A stretch of DNA of 64,000 nucleotides from Mesorhizobium sp. GbtcB19 (GTDB lineage Bacteria; Pseudomonadota; Alphaproteobacteria; Rhizobiales; Rhizobiaceae): assembly GCF_019091085.1 (NCBI RefSeq), contig NZ_JAGXJY010000003.1:186001-250000 (forward strand), read 5' to 3'. The notes below the pieces were generated by a model, which searched no databases, was not told the origin of the DNA, and was given only the letters and a program-made list of their open reading frames with translations. Each line of letters starts with the position of its first letter. Positions within the stretch are counted from its first letter, which is position 1. Of this stretch, positions 56,169-64,000 are shown one piece after another. Made by a program: the position numbers and the translations under genes.

Positions 56169-59100
56169 ATGCGCTCGCGCACAGGGCTGACTGAAGATCG
56201 GGGGAAGATCGCCGGGCGCCAGGTGCGGCGCGGCGAAGCATTGATTGCATCCCGCCGCTCCGGCATGTTGCTGCGCACCTCCGCGCTGACCACTGTCGCT
56301 CTCGCCCTGTCGGGTCTGGCCGCGCATGCCGAGGATGCCGGCCTGTGGCAGCCGCAGGTTCGCGCCATCATCGGCGCCAACTCCAACAGCGGCTTTACGG
56401 CGCTCGAAGGCTTCCTGCCGATCAAGCAGAACCTCGAATCGGTCCTCTTCCTCGACGTTCGCTCCAAATATGATTTCGACAACGGCTTCGGCCAGGATGT
56501 CGGTCTGGGCGTGCGCCGCATCGTCAATCCGGATCTTATGATCGGCGGCTACGCCTATCTCAACATCCAGAACGACGACAGCCACCAGTTCGTCGCCACC
56601 ACGCTCGGCCTCGAGGCGATCACCTCGAAATACGACGCGCATGTCAATGTCTACCTGCCGATCAGCAAGGACCGCGGCTCGAACGGCATCGATTCGACGC
56701 TGTCGCTCGTCGGCAACCAGCTGCTCGAAGAGATTTCGACGATCGACCACCGCACCTATGCCGCTTGGGGCATCGAGGGCGAAGTCGGCGTCCAGGCGCC
56801 GATCGACCTGCCGGAGAACCAGTCACTGCGCTTCGATGTCGGCGCCTATCACTTCGCCGACCCGGACGGCGACGACCACGCGACCACCGGCGTCAAGGCG
56901 GGCATCGAGTACACCTTCGGCGACGTCATCGGCAAAGGCACGTCGCTGACCTTCACCGGCGAGGTGCGCAACGACAATCGCGATAATACCCAGTTCGCCG
57001 GCAGCGTCCGGCTGACAGTACCGTTCAGCGTGCCCGGCAGCAGCGCGTCCGCCGACGATGCCTCCGATCCTGTCTCCACGGTCAGCCCGGGCCTACGCAA
57101 GCGGCTCAACGAGCGCGTGCGCGGCGATATCGGCGTCAGGCTTGAGGAGCAGGACAGGGTCACCGGCACGACGACGCGGGTAGCCATCAACGCCGCCACC
57201 AATGCGGCCTTCGGCAAGTTCTTCTTCGCCGACGGCGGCAATACGCTGGGGCTCGGCACCATCGGCGATCCGACGACGCTGGACGATGCCGTCACCAAGG
57301 CCGGCGGCAACGGCTTCATCGTCGCGCTCGGCGGCAGCGGCAACATCACCACCAGCGGCGTCAATCTCACTGCAGGGCAGACCGTCATCGGTGGCGGCGG
57401 CAGTGTCCAGGCCAAGCTCGCCGACGGCAGCATCGGCACCTACAATTTCGGCGGCAGCAACGGCACCATCCAGGGCACCAATGCCGCCAGCCCCGTCATC
57501 ACTCTGGCCAGCAACAACACGCTGAGCAACATCACCATCACCGGCGGTGGCGACGGCATCTTCGGCAACAACGCTGCCGGCACCAAGCTCACCGACGTCA
57601 CCGTCACCGGCACCGGCGGCAATGGCGCTGATTTCACCGGCAATTCGACGAATGTCAGCGCCTCCAATTTCTCTGCGACAGGCAACGGCCTCGACGGCCT
57701 GCATATCGAGGACAACGGCACCTATAATTTCACCGGCACGACGACGCTCAACGGCAATGCCGATGACGGCCTCGATATCACCGGGCAGGGCACCTATACC
57801 TTCGCCACCGTCAATGCCCAGAACAACACCGACCGCGGCATCACGGTGCAAGGCACGTCGAGCGGTGGCAGCTTCACCACCACCGGGGGCACAATTTCCG
57901 GCAATGGCGGCACTGCCGTCTTCATCGATCCGATCACCGCCCATGTGGTGCTCGATTCCATCACCCAGAGCGGTGGCGTGTCGGGCGTCATCCTCGACCA
58001 GGTGTCGGGCAGCTTCACCGTCAACGGCGCGACCAACATCTCGAACACGACCGGACCGGCGATCGCGATCACCAGCTCGCCGGCGTCGATCCGCTTCGGC
58101 GACATCACCATCACCAATCCCGGCGCCGACGGCATGTCGTTCACCGGCGTCAATGCCGCCGTGGTCGCCGGCAACATCGTCATCTCCGGGCTCGGCGCCG
58201 GCACCGGCCTCGACTTCTCCGGCAGCCAGACCAATTTCACCGCGCAGTCGCTCAACCTCACCGGCACGGGTGCGGCCGGCTCGATCGGCATCGATCTCGC
58301 GCAGACGACGGGCGACGCCTCGATCACCATCACCAATGGCGGCAGCATCTCCGGTGTCGACACCGGCGTGCGCCTGGGTATTTCCGGCTCGCTGGCCCAT
58401 TCGGCCAATGCCGAGTTCAGCTTCGGCGGCGGATCCATCGCGGGCAACACCGCTTCGCTCGACGCCCGCGGCCTCAACCAGACGCTCGGCCTCTATGCCT
58501 TCGGCTCGACCACCTTCAGCGGCCCGCAACTGTTCGACGTGCAGAATGTGATCTTCATCGGCTCGTCGGCCACAGGCAGTGGCGACGGCTCTTCGCTGAC
58601 GAACCTGGCCACGGTCGCGACCGCCGATGCCATCACCGACAGCGACGCGATCTTCGTGCTGGTCAACGATGGCACGTCCATCGATGCTTCCAACGGCTTC
58701 TCGCTCAGCGACGGCCAGACGCTGGCGTCGTTCGGCAACGGCCGCTCCTTCTCGCTCGGCGGCTTGCCGATCAACGTCACCGGGGACAATGTCCAGCATG
58801 ACGTGGCCATCTCGAACCCTGCCGGCGCGGCGACGCTGACCAATTCCGGCTCCGGCGCTGTCGTCACGGCGGCCAACGGCAATTCGCTGCTCGACTTCAA
58901 CATTTCGGGCGGCACCGACGAGGGTATCAACGCGACCTCGATCAACGGCCTGACGATCCAGGGCGTGACCGTCAGCAATGTCGACACAGGTCTTTTCCTC
59001 AATGGCGTGACCGGCACGGTTTCGGTCGACGATCTCAATGTCCAGAATGCGAGCCAAACCGGCATCGAGCTTGTCGCCTCGAGCGCGACCGTCAATTTCA

Positions 59101-62100
59101 CCGGCAACACGACGATCGGCAATGCTACCAATGCCGGGCTGTTCGCCAAGAATTTCGACGGCACCGCCACTTTCGACGACCTCGATATTACCGGCGGCGG
59201 CATAGGCGTCGGTATCGTCAACGACTCGAGTGGAACCCTGACTTTCGGGGCCGCGAGTTCCATCACCAACACAGGCGATTTCGCCTTCAACATCAACGGT
59301 TCGACGCCCAACGTCACCTATAACGGCACCATCAACCAGGCCACTGCTGCAAATGCGGTGAATATCTCCAGCATGACCGGCGGCACCGCCACCTTCGCCG
59401 GCAAGATCACCGCCAGCACCGGTGCGGCCAATGCAATCGACCTCACTAACAATGCGGGCGGCGCGATCAACTTCACCGGTGGTCTCGATCTGACCACGGA
59501 CGGCGGCTTCGCCTTCAGCGCCATCTTTGGCGGCACGCTGACGGTGACCGGATCGGGCAACACGGTCAACACCGGCGCCGGCTTGGCGGAAAAGGGCATC
59601 CAGCTCGGCGGCGCCGGCGGTCTGACGATCGGTGCTGCCGGTGTGACGTTCGCCAGCGTCACCGTCGATGGCACCGGCGGCAACGTGTCGACCGGCATCG
59701 TCATCGAGAACACCAGCGGCGGCAATGTCACCTTCGGCGGCGTCAACATCAGTCGCGTCATGGGCGATGCCATCCGTCTCACCAATGTCGCCAGCGGCAT
59801 CTACAGCTTCAACGGCACGACGACCATCGCGGCCGTCGGCCTCTTGGGTGACGGCTTCGTGGTGCAGGGTAGTGCCGCCACCGTAAATGTCGCCAACCTG
59901 GTGACGACGGAGGTTGCGGGCGCCGATGTCAGCCTGACCAACAACACCGGCACCATCGCCATTGGCGGCACCATCACCAATAGCGGCTTCGTCGGCAACG
60001 ACGGCGTCGTCGTCTCCGGCGGCACCGCTGCGATCACGGTCTCGGCCGATATCTCCAGTTCGACCAGCACGCTGGGCACGGCGGTCAAGGTCGACGGCAT
60101 CAGCGGCGGTTCGGTCACCTTCAGCGGCGCGATCAGTTCGACCGGCACCGGTAGGCTTTTCGGGATAGGCTCGACCACGGTTCCGACCGGCGGCGCGATC
60201 AGCTTCACCGGCCCAACGCTGTCGGCGACAGGCGGCGGTGGGGCTGTCGTCACCGGCCTCTCCGGCACCGCGACGCTGAACGTTACTGCCCCGCTGTCGA
60301 TCGCCAATGCCTCGGCCACCGGACTGTCCGTCGCCAATGTAGCCAACACCGCGTCGGCGACCTTTGGGACCGTCACAGTGACGAATGCCGCCAGCAACGG
60401 CATCAACATCAACAATAATGCCGGCCCGGTGACTTTCGGCACGACCAGCGTGACCATGGGTTCGGCTGCCGGGACCGCCGGCATCGATTTCATCGGCACC
60501 AATGCCGATGTCAGCTTCGGAACAACCACTGTGTCGCTGGGTGCCGGCGCCAACCAGACCGGCATCGATTTCAGCGGCTCGTCGACGACGGCCGATTTCG
60601 GCGTCACGTCAATCACCGGCAACGGCGACCTAACCTCGCGCGGCATCGATCTGTCGTCGACCACCGGCAACAAGACCATCACCTTCCTGCGCGGCTCCAG
60701 CATCAGCAATGCCGGCGTCGGCGTCGAACTGTCGTTGGGCGGCACCACGGCAACCTCGGCCAACGCCAACTTCACCTTCGGCGACGGCACCTCGGCCGAC
60801 GGGCGGCAATCCACCATCAGCGCAGCGGCCGGCGGCTACACGGTCAACACGATCGGCCTCGATCCGACGCTCGGCAACTACGATTTCGACGACGTCGCCT
60901 TCACCGGCTCGGCGCATCTGGCGAGCGCCGTCGGCGGCGTCATCATGGTTTCGCAGAACGGCGGCGTGATTGCCGCCGGCACGAACGGGCTCAGCGCCGA
61001 TGTAACCACCATTTCGGTCGCGGCTGCCGATGCCATGGTGGGCACGCAGACCTTCGCCTTTGTCGGCGCCGTCGATCTCAGTTCGACGGCATTCACGCTC
61101 GATTCGGGCCAGTCGATCGACGGCTTCGGCAACGGCAATTCCATTCTCACCTCCGGCACGGTCCAGCCGATCAATGTTCAGGGCAATCTCGGCGCCACCG
61201 GCGGCAACGTCACCGGCGACGAGGGCGTGGTCACCGGAACCGGCGACTTCATGCACCTGCTCGGCAGCAACCAGGTGAAGAACACCGCCTTCGACTTCAG
61301 CGGCGCCAGCGGCTCGGTCTTCCTCATCGACCAGAATGCTGCCGGGTTCAGCAATGCCGGCGGCATCTTCATCGATGGCGTCACGGTCAGCAACGTCGCG
61401 GCGGGCCAGACGGCGTTCAAGGTCGACGGCCTCACCACCAACCTGTCGATCAGCAACAACAACATCAACGTTGCCGGCACGTTGCTTAACGCCGATGGCG
61501 GCAACGGTAACATCACGCTCACGCGCGGCACGCTGCCGAACAGTGCGACCCCGGGCACACTCACCGGCGGCGGCATCTCGATCGCCAACCGCACCGGCGG
61601 CCTGGTCAATTTCACCGACAAGGTGACCGTCAACGGCAATGGTGTCTCGCTCACCAACAACACCGGCGCCACCGTCACCTTCGCGGACGTCGACATTTCC
61701 ACCAACGGCGTGACGGCTTTCACGGCCACCGGCGGCGGCACGGTCAATGTCACCACCGGGACGATCAACGCCACGAATGCGCAAGCGGTGGCGCTCGACG
61801 GCATCACGGCCGGTATCAACTTCGCCTCGACCAGCGCGACATTCGCCTCCGGCAGCGGCATCGATCTGCAGCACCTGAGCGGCACGGCTGCATTCGGCAC
61901 CGGCACGCTGACCAACACCGGTTCGGGCACGGCCTTCAATGTCGGCTCGGCAACCGCCGCCAGCGGCGGCAACGCGGCCATCTCCTATGGCGGCACGATC
62001 GCCAGCAACGGCACGGGCGCCGCCGTATCGATCCAGGGCATGACCGGGGGCTCGGTGGCGCTGTCGGGTAATTTGACCGACGGCCTTGCCGGCGCGGGCG

Positions 62101-64000
62101 GCAACATCGTCATTGCCGGCAACGACTCGGCTGCGATCACCTTCTCGGGCTCGACCAAGCAGATCAACTCGGGCGCGACCGACGGCGTCAATATCGGCTT
62201 CCCCGGCGGCTTCCCAGTCGGCACGCCAAGCGCCAACACGAACTCCACGATCAACTTCACCGGTGGCGGTCTCGACATAACGACGACATCAGGCGCGGGC
62301 TTCGAAGCGATTGGGGACACTGTCAATTTCCCCCCTGGTACGCCCTCTACCATTACCGTCACCGGAACCGGCAACAAGATCAACTCCGGCGGCGACGGCC
62401 TGCTGGTGGTCGGCACCAATGTCGGCGGCGCCGGCGTTACCTTTGACAGCATCACGGCACAATCCACGACCCTCGGCGCCGGCGTGTTGCTGCAGGGCGC
62501 CGACCTTGCCGGCGACGTCAACATTGGCGGGCTCAAGGATACCGGCTACATCGGCGCCTCGCTGGCCGGCCTGACCGGCTCCGGTGTGGTCAATTTCACC
62601 GGTACGACCGACCTCGATGTCAGCAATATCGGGTTCGACATCAGCGGCCAGGTCGGGACGATAAACATCGCCAATGTCGCTGGATCGACCCTGACCATCG
62701 ACGGCGGCTCGGTCGGCATCGACTTTGACGTTTTGCAGACAGGGATCGTCAATGTCGGCAACAATGGCGGCACCGCCAGCATTGGCGCGACAACAAGCAC
62801 CAGTGGTTCGGCTATCGCTCTCTCCGGCGGCAATGACCTCGTCCATGCCACGCTGAATTACAATGGCTCGATCAAGGTCGACACCGGCAGCGTCCTGCAA
62901 GCCGGTGGCGGCGACTGGACCGCGCTCAACATGAGCGGCGAGGTCGTTTCGACCAGCGCGGCAACGGGTATAGGGACAGCGGTCTTCACCTTCGGCGGCA
63001 AGGCTAACGGTGTCTACAATATTTCGAGCACGATCAATCACACCGGCGATGGCATCGGTGTCCTGTTTGACGGGTCGTCGAACGGAACCGCCACCTTCTC
63101 CGGCACGTCGAAGATCTTCAACACCAGCAGCGGCACCAACGACGCCGTCGTCAAGGCACCTAACATAGGCGGGCCTGACCCGCAGACGGCAGGCACGCTC
63201 GCCTTCACCAATGGCGGCCTCGTCATCACCACCTCGAGCGGCGCCGGCTTCACCGCCAGCACCACCGGCCCCGGTACGGTCAGCGTCAGCGGCGCCGGCA
63301 ACACCATCACGACCGGCACGGGCACCGCGCTCGACCTCGCCAACGCGACGGTCGGCGCCGGCGGCATCAACTTCGATACGATTTCGAGCAATGGCGCGGC
63401 GACCGGTGTTTCGCTCGACAATGTCAGCGGCGGCACGCTCAATCTCGGCGCGGTCGACCTGCAGAACATCACCTCGCGTGGTGTCGACGTCTCCGGCACG
63501 CTCGGCTCGACGCTGAATTTCACCAGCCTGAACATCGGGCTCAATGTCGCGAACGCCATCGGCCTCGATCTCAACGGCGCGGCGCTCGGCTCGAGCAACA
63601 TCACGGCGAACGATTTCGACGTCGACGGCGGCAGCTTCGCCGGCACGATCGGCATCGATATGGCCGGCACCACGGGCACCGGCACGATCCAGCTCGGCGA
63701 CACCGTCAACAACAATCCGGCCGGCCAGACCTCGACCATCGCCAATGTCGGCTACGGCGTCCAGTTCTCCAGCGCCACCAACGCCAAGCTCGTCTTCGGC
63801 GACGGCCAGGGTCCGGCCGAATCGTCGATCGCGACCACGGGCGGCCAGGTCATCCATGCCACCGACAGCCTGCCGACCAACGGCGACTACAATTTCAACG
63901 ACGTCAATTTCACCGGCGACACCTCGAACCTGGCCTCGATCCACGTCTATTACGTCGACCTGGACGGCAACGTTTCGGGAACCGGCGACGGCAGCCTCGC
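56169..64000 (+). CDS. giant inverse-autotransporter adhesin (N-terminal 2610 codons; runs off the window)
   Basis: One frame is open from ATG 56169 to the end. The signal is long: about 32 charged residues, then LLRTSALTTVALALSGLAAHA. Residues about 55-300 are an inverse-autotransporter barrel (LWQPQVRAIIGANSNSGF at the start, VRLTVPFSVPG at its end), followed by the GLRKRLNERVRGDIGVR linker. From about residue 355 the passenger is a Cys-free, Gly/Thr/Asn/Ser-rich right-handed beta-helix-like series of short strands. It has three super-modules, each with an opening cap and a closing GIDL...FGDG segment. The outer-membrane barrel would hold the passenger at the cell surface. An upstream TAG (56166) sets the start; a later ATG at 56265 is an alternative. 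Confidence 0.88.
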   Translation, partial: MRSRTGLTEDRGKIAGRQVRRGEALIASRRSGMLLRTSALTTVALALSGLAAHAEDAGLWQPQVRAIIGANSNSGFTALEGFLPIKQNLESVLFLDVRSKYDFDNGFGQDVGLGVRRIVNPDLMIGGYAYLNIQNDDSHQFVATTLGLEAITSKYDAHVNVYLPISKDRGSNGIDSTLSLVGNQLLEEISTIDHRTYAAWGIEGEVGVQAPIDLPENQSLRFDVGAYHFADPDGDDHATTGVKAGIEYTFGDVIGKGTSLTFTGEVRNDNRDNTQFAGSVRLTVPFSVPGSSASADDASDPVSTVSPGLRKRLNERVRGDIGVRLEEQDRVTGTTTRVAINAATNAAFGKFFFADGGNTLGLGTIGDPTTLDDAVTKAGGNGFIVALGGSGNITTSGVNLTAGQTVIGGGGSVQAKLADGSIGTYNFGGSNGTIQGTNAASPVITLASNNTLSNITITGGGDGIFGNNAAGTKLTDVTVTGTGGNGADFTGNSTNVSASNFSATGNGLDGLHIEDNGTYNFTGTTTLNGNADDGLDITGQGTYTFATVNAQNNTDRGITVQGTSSGGSFTTTGGTISGNGGTAVFIDPITAHVVLDSITQSGGVSGVILDQVSGSFTVNGATNISNTTGPAIAITSSPASIRFGDITITNPGADGMSFTGVNAAVVAGNIVISGLGAGTGLDFSGSQTNFTAQSLNLTGTGAAGSIGIDLAQTTGDASITITNGGSISGVDTGVRLGISGSLAHSANAEFSFGGGSIAGNTASLDARGLNQTLGLYAFGSTTFSGPQLFDVQNVIFIGSSATGSGDGSSLTNLATVATADAITDSDAIFVLVNDGTSIDASNGFSLSDGQTLASFGNGRSFSLGGLPINVTGDNVQHDVAISNPAGAATLTNSGSGAVVTAANGNSLLDFNISGGTDEGINATSINGLTIQGVTVSNVDTGLFLNGVTGTVSVDDLNVQNASQTGIELVASSATVNFTGNTTIGNATNAGLFAKNFDGTATFDDLDITGGGIGVGIVNDSSGTLTFGAASSITNTGDFAFNINGSTPNVTYNGTINQATAANAVNISSMTGGTATFAGKITASTGAANAIDLTNNAGGAINFTGGLDLTTDGGFAFSAIFGGTLTVTGSGNTVNTGAGLAEKGIQLGGAGGLTIGAAGVTFASVTVDGTGGNVSTGIVIENTSGGNVTFGGVNISRVMGDAIRLTNVASGIYSFNGTTTIAAVGLLGDGFVVQGSAATVNVANLVTTEVAGADVSLTNNTGTIAIGGTITNSGFVGNDGVVVSGGTAAITVSADISSSTSTLGTAVKVDGISGGSVTFSGAISSTGTGRLFGIGSTTVPTGGAISFTGPTLSATGGGGAVVTGLSGTATLNVTAPLSIANASATGLSVANVANTASATFGTVTVTNAASNGININNNAGPVTFGTTSVTMGSAAGTAGIDFIGTNADVSFGTTTVSLGAGANQTGIDFSGSSTTADFGVTSITGNGDLTSRGIDLSSTTGNKTITFLRGSSISNAGVGVELSLGGTTATSANANFTFGDGTSADGRQSTISAAAGGYTVNTIGLDPTLGNYDFDDVAFTGSAHLASAVGGVIMVSQNGGVIAAGTNGLSADVTTISVAAADAMVGTQTFAFVGAVDLSSTAFTLDSGQSIDGFGNGNSILTSGTVQPINVQGNLGATGGNVTGDEGVVTGTGDFMHLLGSNQVKNTAFDFSGASGSVFLIDQNAAGFSNAGGIFIDGVTVSNVAAGQTAFKVDGLTTNLSISNNNINVAGTLLNADGGNGNITLTRGTLPNSATPGTLTGGGISIANRTGGLVNFTDKVTVNGNGVSLTNNTGATVTFADVDISTNGVTAFTATGGGTVNVTTGTINATNAQAVALDGITAGINFASTSATFASGSGIDLQHLSGTAAFGTGTLTNTGSGTAFNVGSATAASGGNAAISYGGTIASNGTGAAVSIQGMTGGSVALSGNLTDGLAGAGGNIVIAGNDSAAITFSGSTKQINSGATDGVNIGFPGGFPVGTPSANTNSTINFTGGGLDITTTSGAGFEAIGDTVNFPPGTPSTITVTGTGNKINSGGDGLLVVGTNVGGAGVTFDSITAQSTTLGAGVLLQGADLAGDVNIGGLKDTGYIGASLAGLTGSGVVNFTGTTDLDVSNIGFDISGQVGTINIANVAGSTLTIDGGSVGIDFDVLQTGIVNVGNNGGTASIGATTSTSGSAIALSGGNDLVHATLNYNGSIKVDTGSVLQAGGGDWTALNMSGEVVSTSAATGIGTAVFTFGGKANGVYNISSTINHTGDGIGVLFDGSSNGTATFSGTSKIFNTSSGTNDAVVKAPNIGGPDPQTAGTLAFTNGGLVITTSSGAGFTASTTGPGTVSVSGAGNTITTGTGTALDLANATVGAGGINFDTISSNGAATGVSLDNVSGGTLNLGAVDLQNITSRGVDVSGTLGSTLNFTSLNIGLNVANAIGLDLNGAALGSSNITANDFDVDGGSFAGTIGIDMAGTTGTGTIQLGDTVNNNPAGQTSTIANVGYGVQFSSATNAKLVFGDGQGPAESSIATTGGQVIHATDSLPTNGDYNFNDVNFTGDTSNLASIHVYYVDLDGNVSGTGDGSL

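Noticed and set aside
57093..63944. Several long minus-strand frames (up to 654 aa) under the adhesin
   Set aside because: The plus strand has one uninterrupted frame with consistent strand-like repeats; the minus frames only mirror its repetitive composition.

Overview
The window reads as chromosomal DNA of a Mesorhizobium-like member of the Hyphomicrobiales (Alphaproteobacteria). This rests on high-GC coding DNA with strong third-position bias, the aroA-cmk-rpsA order, an FYDLN-acid protein, a three-gene proton-translocating transhydrogenase, IalB-type and CGNR-type proteins, dense sugar and amino-acid ABC/TRAP transport, and copies of a short palindromic repeat of the kind scattered through rhizobial genomes. 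There is no integrase, transposase, phage gene or CRISPR array. The species is inferred; no rRNA is present.

Layout. 0-5 kb: the 3' end of a plus-strand gene, then a minus-strand block (alcohol dehydrogenase, TRAP transporter pair, lone LivH-like permease) divergent from a CGNR regulator. 5-18 kb: lipoprotein, 1157-aa indolepyruvate oxidoreductase fusion, membrane GGDEF-EAL protein, FeeM-like N-acyltransferase, a 49-aa DUF3096 protein, alpha/beta hydrolase, small aa3-oxidase subunit IV-like protein, and pntAA-pntAB-pntB. 18-25 kb: a broken nucleotidyltransferase next to its intact small partner gene, gyrB, an FMN reductase divergent from a cytochrome P450, three tandem 59-bp repeats, and an NDUFA9-like protein.

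25-34 kb looks like a basic amino-acid (arginine-type) uptake and degradation locus. A five-gene minus-strand operon (ATPase, binding protein, two permeases, Ldh-type oxidoreductase) diverges from an arginine deiminase/DDAH-fold hydrolase and a TetR regulator, followed by an AruI-like ThDP decarboxylase and an SDR. 34-39 kb is housekeeping: rpsA, cmk, aroA, FYDLN protein, tRNA-Ala(GGC).

40-54 kb is a sugar/sugar-acid locus with an L-fucose-type oxidative route. It holds an ABC importer, RhaM/FucM-type mutarotase, Gfo/Idh oxidoreductase, fuconolactonase-like amidohydrolase, L-fuconate dehydratase, a 2-keto-3-deoxy-L-fuconate dehydrogenase-like SDR, a second enolase-superfamily enzyme and an IclR regulator. 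Built into it are less expected parts: two MaoC-fold paralogues (one without the catalytic His), a family III CoA-transferase, and a binding-protein homologue with no signal peptide that is translationally coupled to the CoA-transferase.

54-64 kb: a TupA-type ATP-grasp protein and an IalB-family secreted protein, then a very large inverse-autotransporter adhesin (at least 2610 codons, running off the window). Its N-terminal barrel is followed by a Cys-free beta-helix-like passenger built of three long super-modules with recurring opening and closing segments. This protein and the CoA-transferase/signal-less binding-protein trio are the most interesting parts of the window.
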